Assembly (NCBI GenBank): GCA_025201375.1
Contig: JAIWZP010000005.1
Coordinates: 248,001-312,000 of the forward strand
Reading direction: 5' to 3'
DNA length: 64,000 nt
Source: Gongronella butleri
Lineage: Eukaryota > Mucoromycota > Mucoromycetes > Mucorales > Cunninghamellaceae
The position numbers and the translations under genes are program-made. Under the pieces are notes generated by a model, which was given only the letters and a program-made list of their open reading frames with translations, was not told the DNA's origin and did no database searches. Positions 45,842 through 58,340 of this stretch are shown in pieces. Each line of letters opens with the position of its first letter. The first letter of the stretch is position 1.

Positions 45842-47821
45842 TTATTGATGCGTGGCGTTTGACTCGGATGTCGGGGGCGGCAGCGACATTTGATGATACG
45901 CTGGATAGGCATGATGCGGATGGTGCGTCTGATGCGTGTGTGTGGCGTGATGATGCTGCGGGGCGGAATCTAATAAAGATGGCTGCGAATAATGAAGTAG
46001 GTGTGAAGACATGGAAGGAGGAGGCAAATATTGTCTCATGGGCATCGACGGCTGCTGTGGGCTGGCAAAAGGTATGCTATAACGAGGTCGACCTGTGTTC
46101 AAAATGAAAAAAAAAGGTGAGACAAGTGTGTGCGAGTCGTTTTTGTCGGTCAAAGATCTTACTGTCGGGCACTGGGGTGCCATAATGATATTCTTGGTGT
46201 GAATCTAAGTGCGTCCAGTCTTGGCGTCGTGGCTCTGTATGCCAATTGACGCTCAAATCGGTGGATGCGAGGTAGGAGGTGGTGGATGCTGTGTACGATG
46301 AAGGGGGCGTGACAGGCAGACTAATGGGAAACAAGGGGAAAAATGGTGAGCCGTGGTGCATTGTCCTCCTCTCATCTGTTGTGCAACCCACGCATACATA
46401 TTGATCTTTTTTTTTTTTTTTTTTGTTTATCACTTTCTCACTCCTTTTGTGTGAAAAAAAAATGACTTACGTGTCGCCGCGCGACGCGACAATCATGGGC
46501 GATGCCGCAATGGCCGGGACCAGGGAATCATCTTGCTTTCGCCGCTTGTCGCTGGACTCGGGCTGCGAATCTTGTCGCTTGGAGGCACGGCGCCGCTGTC
46601 GCAACTCCTTGCGAATGCGGATCTTCAGTCCCTGATCAGCAAATGCTCGTGACAATAGCGTCGATTCTTCCATTCCAGGGAACCTTTTGCATGGAGGTAA
46701 AAAAAAAAAAAACGAGGAGAACCGTTAGCATAAAAGGACAAAAAGCCACAAGCACGGTGCACAAACACTCTGATCGCCCTTGCACGTCCTTCCCATGTAT
46801 TTACTTTTTGGCCGAGTAGACAACGAATTGATCCGACAGAATGGACTTGCAGTGATACACTTCCTTGCTAGATGTGTAAACAAATAAAGAAAAAAAAAGG
46901 AGTGGGGGAGGCGTCAGGAGATGGGAGAAGGGAAAAAGGGGCGATGGATTCGCGATTTTTTTTCTTTACCCAATGATCTCAAAAAGGCTCAATTTGAGGC
47001 GATAGCGGCCTTCTATCCGCACTGAGAGATCCGGAAATACAAAAAAGCCAGCATCTGTATTGTCCGTGTCCTTGAGATGGTATAAAGACGAGACCACGGA
47101 CCCTGTTGTGCTGCGCGTCTTGCCGTCGCGGAGGAGATGCACCTCCTCGTCAATGTCCGAGGCCATCAACGACGCGTACATGAAATAATAAGGGTTTTGC
47201 AAATACGTCCTGGAAAAAAAATCGACCAAAAGGGAGTGCATGAGCTATGTACCCTTTTTTTTCCAATGTAATGGTTGCTTACTTTGATTCTGATGGCGAC
47301 AAGGAGGGGTCAACGACGCGCAACTGCACAATGGCTATGAGGAATGTTAAAAAAAAGGCGGGGTGAGCGTGCTTTTTTTTTTTCTCTCTCGGTTTGCGCG
47401 GCTGCCGGCATTTAATCGATCGATTGCATGCATTCGTTTGGCGCCCACGCCTGTTTTTTTTTCCCATCAAACAAACGTACGTGGAGGATCAATGGGACGA
47501 CGATCAGCTATAGAATGAAAAAAAGGATTTAATGGCTCAAATCGAAACAAGAAGCTTCTGGGTAAGGCTTTTCTCATTACCTTTTTCGCCAATTCCGCAC
47601 ATCCGAGATTGCTTCGGCTGCTGCCGGAGAGCAAGTTCAAATTCGCTGCAATGGTCATGATAAAATAAAAAGAAAGGAAGCGTAAGTCATTCACGGGCCA
47701 TGGCGGCGCACACGAGCACGTAGATACGCGTGTTTTTTTTCTTTTAAAACTTACATATCGCCTCGGTTTTCGCGTCGTTGCTTGACGGCGGTGAACTGGT
47801 ACGAGATTGGGTCGGTCATGG
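45842..47821 (-). CDS. Velvet-domain transcriptional regulator
   Basis: Velvet proteins (VeA/VelB/VosA/VelC) are fungus-specific NF-kB-like DNA-binding regulators of development, sporulation and secondary metabolism. Exons 2-9 are 47645-47581, 47507-47481, 47334-47283, 47209-46970, 46867-46805, 46683-46471, 46320-46163 and 46092-45842; they splice in phase to about 355 residues. The velvet core reads [19 protein letters not shown], then [55 protein letters not shown], and [19 protein letters not shown]. After the basic [13 protein letters not shown] comes a Pro/Ser/His-rich tail. The first exon is uncertain: the best ATG (47819-47821, reading [14 protein letters not shown]) ends at the 47755 donor in phase 1, but exon 2 needs phase 2. 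A two-base difference in a CGCG at 47759-47762 would repair this; otherwise another start is used. Confidence 0.88.
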
Positions 47822-48646
47822 TCGGGAAAAGGAAAAACTAAGAGGTTGAGCGCGCAAAAAAGAGCAACTGGGCGATCAAGAGGCGAGCTGACGGCGTGTT
47901 GGTCAGGTGGAAGGCGTGCAAGTGGGCAGTAAAATAAGAGCAAAAGCGGCGCTACACGGGTGTCAAAAAAGAAAGGACAGCGTAAAATAAAGTGGCGGCA
48001 GGTGACTAGTCAAAAAGAGCAAACGCCAGCGTATGTGCGTGTTTTTCGCGCGTGAGGGGAAAAAAGGTGACCGAGAGAACGTGAGGAAAGAGGGAAGGGT
48101 GGTCTCAAAAAAGCGGGAGAAAGGGTCAGGCACGGCAAAAAAGAAGCTAAAAAATTAATTAGAGGGTTTTGGCCGTCCCGAGTCGATAGAAAGGGGGTAT
48201 GAGGAGAGACAGAGTATGTGTACGTGCAGTGACAAGCGCGCGAGAAGGAAGAAGAAGCAAAGAGCGGATAGGGGAGAGGGGGAAAAGGGCAAAAAAAAGT
48301 CAAAAGGTACAACAAAAAAAAGACTCTTTGGAGTGGAAAAGGGAAAGAGAAAGCAAAAAAAGGCAAAGCGGGACTTTGGGGAGGTCATGAGCAAATCGGA
48401 GCGTGCACAAAACTGCCTGTTCCAGAGTTTGCTGGGGAAAGGCCAATGACGGTTTAATGCCTGTCAAAAAAATGGAATCCTTTTGTTTTTTCCCTCCCTT
48501 TCCTTTACAATTTGATCCCCCCACATTAAAAGGCAACAGAGACGATGGATGGGAAATGTGCTTCTTTAATTATTAGGTTAGCGTGTGTCCAATCATGCAA
48601 AAAAAAAAGAAAAAGCAAAAAAAAAAAAGAAGTGGGGCAGATGATG
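47822..48646. other. Spacer between the velvet and RasGEF genes
   Basis: Upstream region of the velvet gene, with long purine-rich (GA) stretches at about 48040-48130 and 48190-48370 on the plus strand, meaning CT-rich on the transcribed side. No gene supported. Confidence 0.5.
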
Positions 48647-51600
48647 CTACAGCCCTGATTCACGAAGGCGGCGAGCAATGGTATCGTCACTTCGTTCCCT
48701 AATGAAACATTGAAAAAAAAAAAAGTCAGCCAACCATGCCAATTTCCAATGGATGGCACGCAAAGGGGGAAAGGGGCAAATTAAGGTTCATCGTCTTTTG
48801 CCTAATTGGATCACTTACCTCGGTTCCACGGCCAGGCTCAGATTGTACAAGGTTTCTTCATCACGGCTCGACTGCAGGTGCGTCTTGATGAATTCCTGGA
48901 TCGATGGCACGGTCTGGAGAATGTAGGGAGTCGATTGATACTGTTGCAGCTCCTGAATCACCTCGGCCGTCTTCATGCGCTTGGCGAAATTGATCAAATT
49001 GTTGGATTTCTTCAGACAATTGCTATTTCCGTCCTCGACAAATGTCAGATCTTGGAGGAAAATGCCCAAAAAGGGAATGCATGGAGGGTTGACCTTGTGG
49101 ATGATTTCTCGATATTCGTTGAAGTTGCGGTTTGCCCCCATCAAGCGGCGGATCCCCGTCAGCGTTGAGTTGGTCTTTGCGCTCATTGTCTACATTATTA
49201 AAAATAGATCAGCCTTCAATTACCTAATAAAAAATGGAAGCAAAAAGAAAACCACGGCCACCAAGCGCTTTCCCGCGCCTTCCCCCCCACCCCCATTCAT
49301 TGCCATGGATAGCGTGTCCAATGAGCAAAAGTCGCCATGCCCAAAAAATCACACCATTGACATGCCATTTTTTTTTCTCGGTCATTCTCTTTTTGTGCCG
49401 ACTTTTTTACCTCCCAAGTACGCTTCAAACGACCGACAGAGCTGTTGTCAAAAGCCGACAAGATGGCCATGCAAGTATTGTAATTGTGTAACAAGCGACA
49501 TTTCTACAATGGAAAGCAAAAAAAAAGGGTGGGAATTGAATGGGACGCACAGGCAATAAAAACACACGTGAATCACGCGTCTTTTTTCTTTTTTTCCTTT
49601 TTTTTCGTACCTCTGCGACCATGATCCAATGCTTCAAAATGTTGGATCGCTTCTTGAGTTCTTCCTTGCTCAAGATGGAGTCGGTGACCCAAGAGGTGAC
49701 TTGATTGGAATACTCAATAGATGCCTTGACATTGGCGGCCGTGTGTTGCGAGTTTTCTTGGCCCCAATTCTTGTCCAGGCACTCAACAGGCTTGATGCGG
49801 CTGTACAGCTTGAAATCCATAATGGTCAGCTGGCGCGCGAGCTCGAGAGGGTCGATCTCGAGGAAGCGCAGGCGCTTTGTGTTTTTTGGCACAATGGACG
49901 GGGGCATGTCGTTGGTGCGCACATTGAGAGTCATCTTGCGCAGCTGGCTCGAGTCATCGGACTCCATGCGCTTGATAATCGACTTGCTCAGCTGCTCTGC
50001 GCCAAACTGCATCGACTCGCGGATCACCTTGTCGCAAAAATCAAGCAAAATCGGCAACATGACGCGGTCCTCCTCTTCAATGTAGTACGAATCGAGCCAG
50101 GACTTGATCACATTGAACACCCTACAAGAAAAAATACCAAAAAAACGCCGTCAATGCCAGGCTTTCCCCTCCTACCCCCCTTTTTATTTTTTACTCCTTT
50201 ACCTTAGTCGCACAAGTTTAAGCTTCTTTTCTTGCCACATCTCCAATTCCTCCGCGGTCAGGCCCGGAGGTGCAACAAGCGTGTATCGAGCAAACAGCGC
50301 ATTAAAAAGTTGCTCATTGGTGCAAAACGACCGATACGTCAACAAAAACGTCGTGTTAAACTTGGAATCTAAAGAAAAAAAAAAAGAGGCCATTTGTCAC
50401 TTTGTTTCGCTCGTTTTTTTCTTTTCTTTTCTCTCTTACCTAATTGATCGTGCTGCGTCAAACGTTGCACAAGAGCCATGACGGTACCACCACGCACATT
50501 GCCTTCCATGTTGAAGATGATTTCGTTTGGTCCATAGTCGGCACTGAGGAAATCGGGCTTGTCGCTTGCTGGGATGGTGGAGACGGTGGATGCCATGTCA
50601 TTGACCGTGGACGATTGTGAGCTTGCGACGATGGTTTGGCGTTTGAGCAGCGTGTCCTCGCCAAAGAACTTGGCCAGCTTGTCTTTTGGTGTGCGGGGGA
50701 TGTCGCTCTGCAACATGTTGCTGTTGCTGCTGTTTGTGTGATTGAGCTGATGGTTGTGCAAGGAGGAATACATGGATTCAGCGTCCATCTCGTCAATTGA
50801 CGCCGAATAGCTGGATGTGTGAGGATGATAATAGGAAGAAGACGAAGATGACGCTGGGTACTTTGTCGACGATGGCGGGCTGCTGTATACATACGGCGAT
50901 TCGCGCGTCGGCGGCCGCTGAGGCATTGATTGATGCTGGGGCGGCTGCGGTGGCTGTGAAGAAGGTGGTGGAGGGGGCGGCTGCGCCGAAATCAATGGTG
51001 AGCCTTGTTTGAAAGGCTGCACGGCTGGCGGTGGCGCGTGATGCGGTGTCGGAGGCGTAGGCGACGCGCGTCGTGCTTGTTGCAGGTGACTCGGAGTGAG
51101 ATGACTTGGCGATGGGGGCCGACGGAGGCCATGATCCATAATATCGTCATCCGCATAGATCGCATCGAGTATATCGCGATCATCGTCATCGTCCTGGAGC
51201 GGCATATCGCGCGACGAAGGCGTCGGAGGCGTACGACCGCCGGGACGCGACAATTCCGTGCTAATTTGTTGAATATTCTTTTCAATATCGTAAATACAGT
51301 CCTCCAGGCGTCGATACGTGGTCTTGATCGTGGAAAGAGGCAGCGCTGGATTCGTAATGGATTGCGACGCGATGAAAAGAAGGCCCATTGCATTGTAAAT
51401 CGTCTGACGCGAGGTGTGCACGCGCTTTTTCGATGCTTTGGGCGAATCATCCACAGCCTGAAGGAATTGGCTCGCATTGTTGCTCAAATTGCGGAATTGA
51501 GCGACAAGAAGCGGTGCCGTGGTCTTGACCTTGTCGGGGGCAACCAATGGGTCATTGAGGCCCGAAAACGCCTCATGCGCGCTCTCCATAAACGCGGTCA

Positions 51601-53057
51601 TGGCACCACGTACATTATCGGCGAGAATGAGCAGGGTCGTCGACGTGTCGGGTTGATTCGTGCCTTCCACCGTGTTGATGCGCCAACGGTGCGATGTGCC
51701 ATTGGCTTGTGCGTGATTTTGCAGTGTCGGTTTGTCGTCCAAGATCTCCAGGCGCATGTCTTGCGCTTGCGACAAGAAATTACGTACAAAAACGAGCAAT
51801 TGGTCCGCATCGGCTTGCAGTTTATGCAATGCATCCTCTTGCGACCATGTCCCAGAGACCGCCTTTGTCGAAAGCACCGTCTTGGCAAGAGCAGCAAGCA
51901 AGCTTCGATGGTACGTGCGCAGTGTTTTGTTCGATTTAAGAAAAGGCGAGCTTTCCTTGTCCACCGTATTGCTTACATATAGCATCAATCGCACCCGGTG
52001 GACCACAATCACCACCTTTTCGCGTAAAACAGCCAATTGGCCGAGCTTGATCGCGTTTTTCAGGTCATGAATCGCGTGTGCAATCAGCGACGACAGCGAG
52101 GACCATGTCATTGCTTGTGCGCCGCCGCTACCGCCGTTTGCAGCAGACGATTGCGTCTCCGACGTCGATCGTGTTTGATTGGGCGCCGAAATCTGCAAAA
52201 AAAAAGAGAGAAAAAGAGGGCGTCAATTAAAGTGATGCATGCTTGATCTGACCATCTGCGTGTCCCTCCCTCCCCCCTCCTCTCTTTTTTTCCTCCATCT
52301 TTTCCTGCTCCTCAATTCCACAACGTGTCTCCTTTTTCCTCTCTTTCTTTGCTTTTTTTACGTACCAATTGGCCCGTTTGCATATCGACATTGTCGAGAT
52401 TCCATGCGGATTCGTCGGTTAAAAGATTACAATAATAGACGCGTCCTTTTGTGTCAACTTTTTTCGACCAATTCGGGGGCAATGGCTCATCATCGGTGGG
52501 TGAAGGGGGCGATGGCTGGTGGTACGAGGTCGGGGTGGGCGCAAATGTCTCTGTTGGCATTGGCGATAGCATATGTGCGGGAGGCGGCGGCGATGCCATT
52601 GCTGGAGGCGGCAAATCGGCGTCGGCAGGCAGCGAGTAGCGCATTTCCTTGGTGACGACGTTGTAATAATACACTTCGGATCCGTCCTCGGTCGTTTGGA
52701 GGATCCAATTGCTAGCATCGCCGGAATCGTCGCGAAACAGATGATCGTTTTGTCGATGGACCATGTCGTCGGTAGTCGTAGTCAGGTTCAGGCTTAGTCG
52801 GAAGGGCTCCTGCTCGCCAGTGGTGCTGTCAGCCTAGGGTATAACACAAAAACAAAAAAAAAGAGCACAAAAAATAAAAAGCGATAAAAAGAAAGCGAGA
52901 TGGGGAGCGACACAACGAATTGAGCGAGATCCAAGCAAAGGGGAGCAAAGGGGGGGGCACCCAAAAAAAAAAAAGGAACATGATCAGTCAAGCAAAACAA
53001 AGTTCATCATCCAGGGGAAAATAGGAGAAACAGCCATGCCTGTCGCTTTTTTTGATC

Positions 53058-53088
<31 letters not shown>

Positions 53089-53518
53089 TTACCAGGTGCG
53101 CGTCTGGAAAAGGCGAATGATTGCGAGAGATGGGCAACGTGGGCTCGTCGGCAATGGCTTGCACGTAATTTGATGGGAACCATCCTCGTCGTCCACTGCA
53201 CCTATAAATCGTAAAAAAAAGGGTGAATTTTGTGATTTCTTCATTCATTTCATGGAGGTGGAGCAGGGAGAAAGGGGACCCTGATTGTCTGGCACTATGG
53301 AGGAAAAGGGCAGGGATTTTTTTTTTTTTTTTGTATCCAGGGGCAATTTGAGTGTGCTACATCAACGATCCTTACCAGCCATCCCACCAACCAGATTCAA
53401 GTTTGGCAAGCACTTGGATGACATCGCCCTGGCGAAAGCACAAAGACGCCGGGTCCTGGGAGGAATAATCATAGAGAGCCTCCACGGTGCAAAGAGGCGC
53501 GTGCTCGAGCTGGCTCAT
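48647..53518 (-). CDS. Ras guanine-nucleotide exchange factor with SH3 and WW domains (CDC25-like)
   Basis: Activates Ras by GDP release. Nine exons (53518-53376, 53201-53093, 52833-52366, 52192-50440, 50368-50203, 50121-49611, 49503-49411, 49189-48819, 48698-48647) close to 1221 residues. Residues about 10-62 form an SH3 domain (VEALYDYSSQD, SGWWDGW, GRRGWFPSNYV). Exon 3 holds two WW-like modules (NWILQTTEDGSEVYYYN and LPPNWSKKVDTKGRVYYCN). A helical region and a long Pro/Ser/Gln-rich linker follow. The REM/RasGEF-N domain starts near 800 (IIFNMEGNVRGGTVMALVQ, TFLLTYRSF). The catalytic domain from about 930 has LEIDPLELARQLTIMDFKLY, the NYNTCMAILSAFDNSSVGRLK helix region, NPPCIPFLGIFLQDLTF and INFAKRMKTAEVI. 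SH3 in front of a RasGEF is the fungal CDC25 layout. Confidence 0.95.
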
Positions 53519-54907
53519 GATGCATCAAATCGTCACGCCTAGAAAATAATGAAAAAAATGGCAACGTGGCGGTTAGACCCACGCAGTGCACAAGGCGGCG
53601 TGTCCGTCGCAAAGGCGTGGGTGTTGGGGTGCAAAAAACCTTACTTGAATCGTGCAAGGAGAAGAGGGGCAGGGGCAAAAAGAAGAAAAAGAGTAAAAAA
53701 GACGTACCCGAGGTTTCCGAGAGAGTAAAAAGAGGGGGGTGGACAGCAGGGGTGTAGACACTGAGGAAGCGAAGAGTCAACCAAAGGGAAAGGAGACGGT
53801 GTAAAAGGGAAAACAAGAAGAAAGAGGGAAAATGAGAACAAAAAAAAGGCAACCCCATTCAAAGCTTCAAGTTTAAAGTTACACAAATCGGAGATGGTCA
53901 GCGCGCACAGGTCTCGAATCCACCGTCTGTCTATCCAATGCCTTGCCCAGACTAAGGATATTGGCTCATTATGATTTTCCAATGTAAAAAGTCAAAAAGG
54001 CTGCAGCAAGTTACTTGATTTTTTTTTTTTTTAAAAAAAAACAAGGGGGTTGCATGGAAAAAAGCGTGCTTTTCGTGATTGGCACCCTAGAAGCAACCTG
54101 GGGGACCCCTTCTTCTGCGTTTTCCGCTGTATTTCGAATGGATCGCACGCCCGACAAGCCAGAAAACAAGCTTGTTTGAAGCAAACCCCAGGGATTGGGC
54201 CTTTTTTTTTTTGATATAAAAACAACGGCTCCTGGCGCTTGCGACGCTTTCTCTCTCTCTCTTTTTTTTTTTAACTCTTTCTTTCTTTTTTTTTTTTTTT
54301 TAAAATGGTGATCGATCATCGTTTATCGCACCATGCCAATTTTGTTCTAAAATTAAGCTTTAATGGTCATGGTCCGCGCGTCGGAGGCTGCGCGATTGTT
54401 TTCTCACCTTTTTTTTTCATCATTGGACGCGCCTTTGGCCACGCCAATGAACCAATGCCACGCCCGAAGCGCGTTCCTCAGGTGTGCGCCATCCAGTGGG
54501 ACCACCAAAAGTCGACGAAAAGGAAAAAAAAATCCCAGTAACACACAGCCTCAGAGAGCACAGGGCAAAGCCCATGACCGCAAACGGCAGACTTGTGATG
54601 ACATAAAGATCAAAGCAAGAAAGAGATAGTGACACAAGGAGAGGCAAAATGGCAAAAGCGCGTGAGATTCAGGGTGACCCAAAAAAAAAAAGACATGTTC
54701 ATTAAGGATTGCTTGCATCCTGCCTCCCAATTGCAATTTCCTTCATGCAGCAGACATGCAAGGGGGAACCTCACAAGGTCGCGCTGGAGATGAAAAAGGA
54801 GTCTGGCCTCATCCGTGGGGACTGAAGCCGAAAAAAATAGGGGAAAACTTGTTTTATGGGAGAAAAAGAAAATCTGGCCAGCAAATTTCAAGGTTATGTA
54901 TGGTGCC
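53519..54907. other. Spacer between RasGEF and CDP-DAG synthase genes
   Basis: Upstream region of the RasGEF gene and 3' flank of the CDP-DAG synthase gene. Purine-rich stretches near 53650-53850 and several A or T runs are present. No gene supported. Confidence 0.5.
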
Positions 54908-56790
54908 TCACTTTGAGTCAAGTATCAGTTTGGCGGTGTCTGTCAATGCAGTGGCGCCGCAGTAATCAAGGACGGCGGCGTCCAAGACACCTTGATTGAC
55001 AAAATACGTAAGCAGCCGCTCCAGCAGCTCCAATTGCTCCTCCAAGGGAATCCCATGCACAATAGAGCCCAATATGGAGCCCGCCGACAGCGTGTGTGCC
55101 TGAAAAAAAAAGAAAAAAAAATGAATTCTTTTCCCAATGGCTTGCCAAACTTGCCAGTTGTAATTTACTTTGATGAAACTTTGATAGTACATGAACGAAA
55201 ACAGCCCCATCATCAGTTGGCAGTCCATACGATCCGTCATCCCACCATGACCAGGGATACTCGTGCCAAAATCCTTGATGTTGAATGCACGTTTCACACC
55301 ACTGGCGAAAAAGCCACCAAAAGGTGCAATCAGCGATGCAAAACAGGCCATCACGGCTGCGTGGAGCTGGATGGGCTCAATCCACACGTGTGTCACCGCC
55401 TCACCCCACTGGGCCAACAAGAAAAAAAAGAATTGAGCCACACCTTGCCATTTTTTCTTTTTCCTTGTTTTTTCTTTTCTTTTCTTTTACCACAAAGCTT
55501 GCAATGGTGGCCATCGTTGGCGGCAAGGCCCAAGGCACTGCCAAGAACACTGGGTTCTTCGGATCGCACGAAGCATAATTCCATGCCGACGTCGCCAGAT
55601 CCTGTGTCACCCCATTCATAAATTCAATGTCAGCGGATTTTTTTTTCTCATTGTCCGTCCCGTGTGTACCTTGACAGGGCAGATCAAGTATTCCCAGCGC
55701 ACAAGCAATGCCGTCCACTGTAGAAAAAAAAGCCAAAAAAATAGTCAAAAAGTGCGCACTTTATTAACTTTTGAGCACCTTTTTATTTTTTTACCATCAT
55801 TCCAAAGAGCAGCGTGCAAATCCACGCTCCCACGAAACCTTCCACCGTCTTTTTGGGCGACAAGCTAATGAGCGGCGTCTTGCCCCAAAAGGTGCCGCAA
55901 ATGTAGGCGAAAATGTCGTTGCAAATAACCAATGAGCTCGGCAAAAGGAACCTTATTTCACAAAAAAAAATGAGCAATTTGCGTCTTTTGGCGGATTCAA
56001 TGGGTTTCGTTTCATACCAGATCAGCCCTTCTAGAATATTGTTGGCGATAAAGTGGCTCTGGCACACAATCAGCAGCAAGGCCATATGCGTCCATCCATA
56101 CTGCGCAAATTGTTGCTTGTACGTGCCCTTTTGCAAATTCATCACGAAAAAGACAAAGCCTATGCGTGGCAATTGGTGTTTTTAGCATGGGTGTGTGAGT
56201 GAGCCAGCGCCTATGCTTATTTTAGCCTTTCTCTTACCCAACACGTAGAGCATGAAACTGATGAAGCGATGATGTGTCGCAAAAGGGAGCAGAAACGCGT
56301 CCACAAGCACAATCTTGTCAAAATAGTAAATGAGGGTCTCCCCGTACAGGTAGTAGGTTGTCGTCACCAGATAATACCTTTTTTCGCGTCACACAAGCGT
56401 GCAAGACAATATAAAGGAACCAGCAAATCAGCAATTGGCCCCCCCTTTTTTTTTCCTTTCCCCACACCTGGCCCACTCGTTTTGCGCGCTTTACCAGCTC
56501 ATTGTCTTGTACCATCGCACGTGTCGCGCCTTGGCTGGCATCTCTGCAATGTGGACAACCTCATTGTAAACAGTGGTCTGGATACCAATGACCATCAGAA
56601 TCACCCAGACGTGGCCGGACGCCAGCACCGTGAAAAGGCCGCCAATCATCATGAACGTCGTAATCGTTCGAATCCAAAACGTGTGCCATTTCTTGCTGCT
56701 GTTGCTTGGCGCCAATGGCTTGCTCGCGGTTATAGAAGAGGTGGTGTCGGCCTTTTCCGTCGTAACAGAGGTCATTGTCTGCGAGCCCAT
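54908..56790 (-). CDS. CDS1: Phosphatidate cytidylyltransferase (CDP-diacylglycerol synthase)
   Basis: Integral ER membrane enzyme that makes CDP-diacylglycerol from phosphatidic acid and CTP, feeding phosphatidylinositol and cardiolipin synthesis. Eight exons (56790-56495, 56377-56238, 56159-56018, 55951-55795, 55717-55670, 55601-55491, 55408-55169, 55099-54908) close to 441 residues (yeast about 457). A Ser/Thr-rich N terminus and SSKKWHTFWIRT precede about eight membrane spans. Landmarks: VYNEVVHIA in the second span region, LVICNDIFAYICG, LISLSPKKTVEGF, and near residue 325 the family signature GVKRAFNIKDFG with IPGHGGMTDRMDCQ, which carries the metal-binding aspartates. All family blocks are in order and no domain is missing. 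Confidence 0.96.
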
Positions 56791-57031
56791 GATTGGTATA
56801 TAAAGAGAAAAAGAAAAAGAATGGGAAGACAATGGAAAAAGAAGAATTGAGACTCGAGGGAAAATAAAATCAAGGACAGCCGTGTCATGAGGTAGTGCAA
56901 AGCACGAACAGCTGCTTTTTTTTTTGTGGGGAAAGGAGTATTTCTCCTCTCCAATGGCCCACATGTGATTTTAATTATTGATCATCAACCTTGCGCGCGC
57001 GTGGCTAATGTCGTTTGGTAATGCACAGTTG

Positions 57032-57032
<1 letters not shown>

Positions 57033-57068
<36 letters not shown>
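57033..57068 (+). repeat. T36 homopolymer
   Basis: Uninterrupted run of 36 T, the longest in the window. It may be a retroposed poly(A) tail read from the other strand, or slippage growth. Its exact length is likely to vary between reads. Confidence 0.9.
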
Positions 57069-57069
<1 letters not shown>

Positions 57070-57789
57070 TCATTGTGTCCTAAAATCGCTTTTATCACGC
57101 CATCCGACGCTCATTCCTTGGCAGTGGTTGCTTTGCGAAGCTTTTGCGTGTCAATTGACGAGGAAACGCTCCGCGTTTTACCAGCCGCTTACCCCATTTG
57201 ACCTGATGGCCACTACTGGCTCTGCATCATCGAGACTGACAGCCCCCGCACCTAAAACTAGGATAGAAGCACGCCTCAGGGATTCTTTTGCAAGGAGCTA
57301 AAAGGTATACCCATTGCCCACGTCGTTGAAGTTGCATTCCCCACTGAGAAAACAATGCAAACTCATTTGGCCAACCATTGCGGCAGCGTGTAAGAGAAAA
57401 AATTAAAAAAAAAGTTGACTTAGACATGGCCAACTGAACCGATGCGCGTCAAACTTACTGAAGATGTTTTGGACATCGTTGGCATCGCACCATACCAAAA
57501 AATTCAAGATCGGTTACGTGGTCATTGAGAAAATCACGATTGACGCCTTTTGCTTGCTGTTTGTTCATTTTGTCGACGACGCCATAACGTACAAGGAGCA
57601 ATGGCACCTTGATAGAAGGTTCCAAGCTTTCTCGTTTGAATGAACTCACTCCCGTAGAGCTGGGACCACTGGATGGCACAGAATCACGATTTTCCAAAGT
57701 TGAGAATTTTCCAAGGCGGTCAGTCGACAATTTTGAACCTCTTGGAAAAATAATCCAAAAAATGGTTCCGGATTGTGAGCTGGTTGACG

Positions 57790-58340
57790 AGCAATTCGTG
57801 ATTTTAGATAAAACTTCAAGTGCGAATTTCACGGGAAGAACGCGTCCAATGTCCCGCTCCGACGCGTCTACTAGCAAGATGTATACCAAGTGCATGGATT
57901 TGATAAGGAACAGACGCGTATCGCTCGACACCTGACGCGGTTTTTCACGCGTCGAAAAATCACCATGGTTTTAAACCCGTGACAAAATGTCCAAAAAATC
58001 ACTTTTTTCATTGATCACGGATGCCCACATACGCAGCAACAGGCAATACTCTTTCTGATGGTGTGCATTTCTCGGAGATACATGCACTTTTCGTCGGGAT
58101 GACCTTGTGTCGAAAATAAATCCCTAAGTGCATTTTACACAGAAGCCTACCAATGGACCTCGAGTTTTTATTGCATTTTTGTCGGTGAATGTTGTTCGGG
58201 TACCATGTGATTGAATGGCGTGGCGATCTAAGAACTTTTACACCCTTTTCAAATTCTCGACTGTATTACTTGGAAAATGGGGGATGTTCGAAAATTGTTG
58301 CTCTGCACCATCCAGCTGCGCGCCATGACCGAAGGGTGGG
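57790..58340 (+). repeat. Dispersed repeat family 1, copy B
   Basis: Same-orientation partner of 6680-7230, 51 kb away. Four ACGCGT words lie within about 120 bases at 57839-57956. The minus-strand frame here is open and reads HLVYILLVDASERD and ALEVLSKITNCS; the same residues can be read with stops in copy A. This copy lacks the inverted-repeat arm that follows copy A. Confidence 0.75.

Noticed and set aside
57455..57931. 158-codon minus-strand frame as an independent gene
   Set aside because: It overlaps repeat family 1, lacks introns unlike almost all genes here, and the same reading is broken in the other copy.
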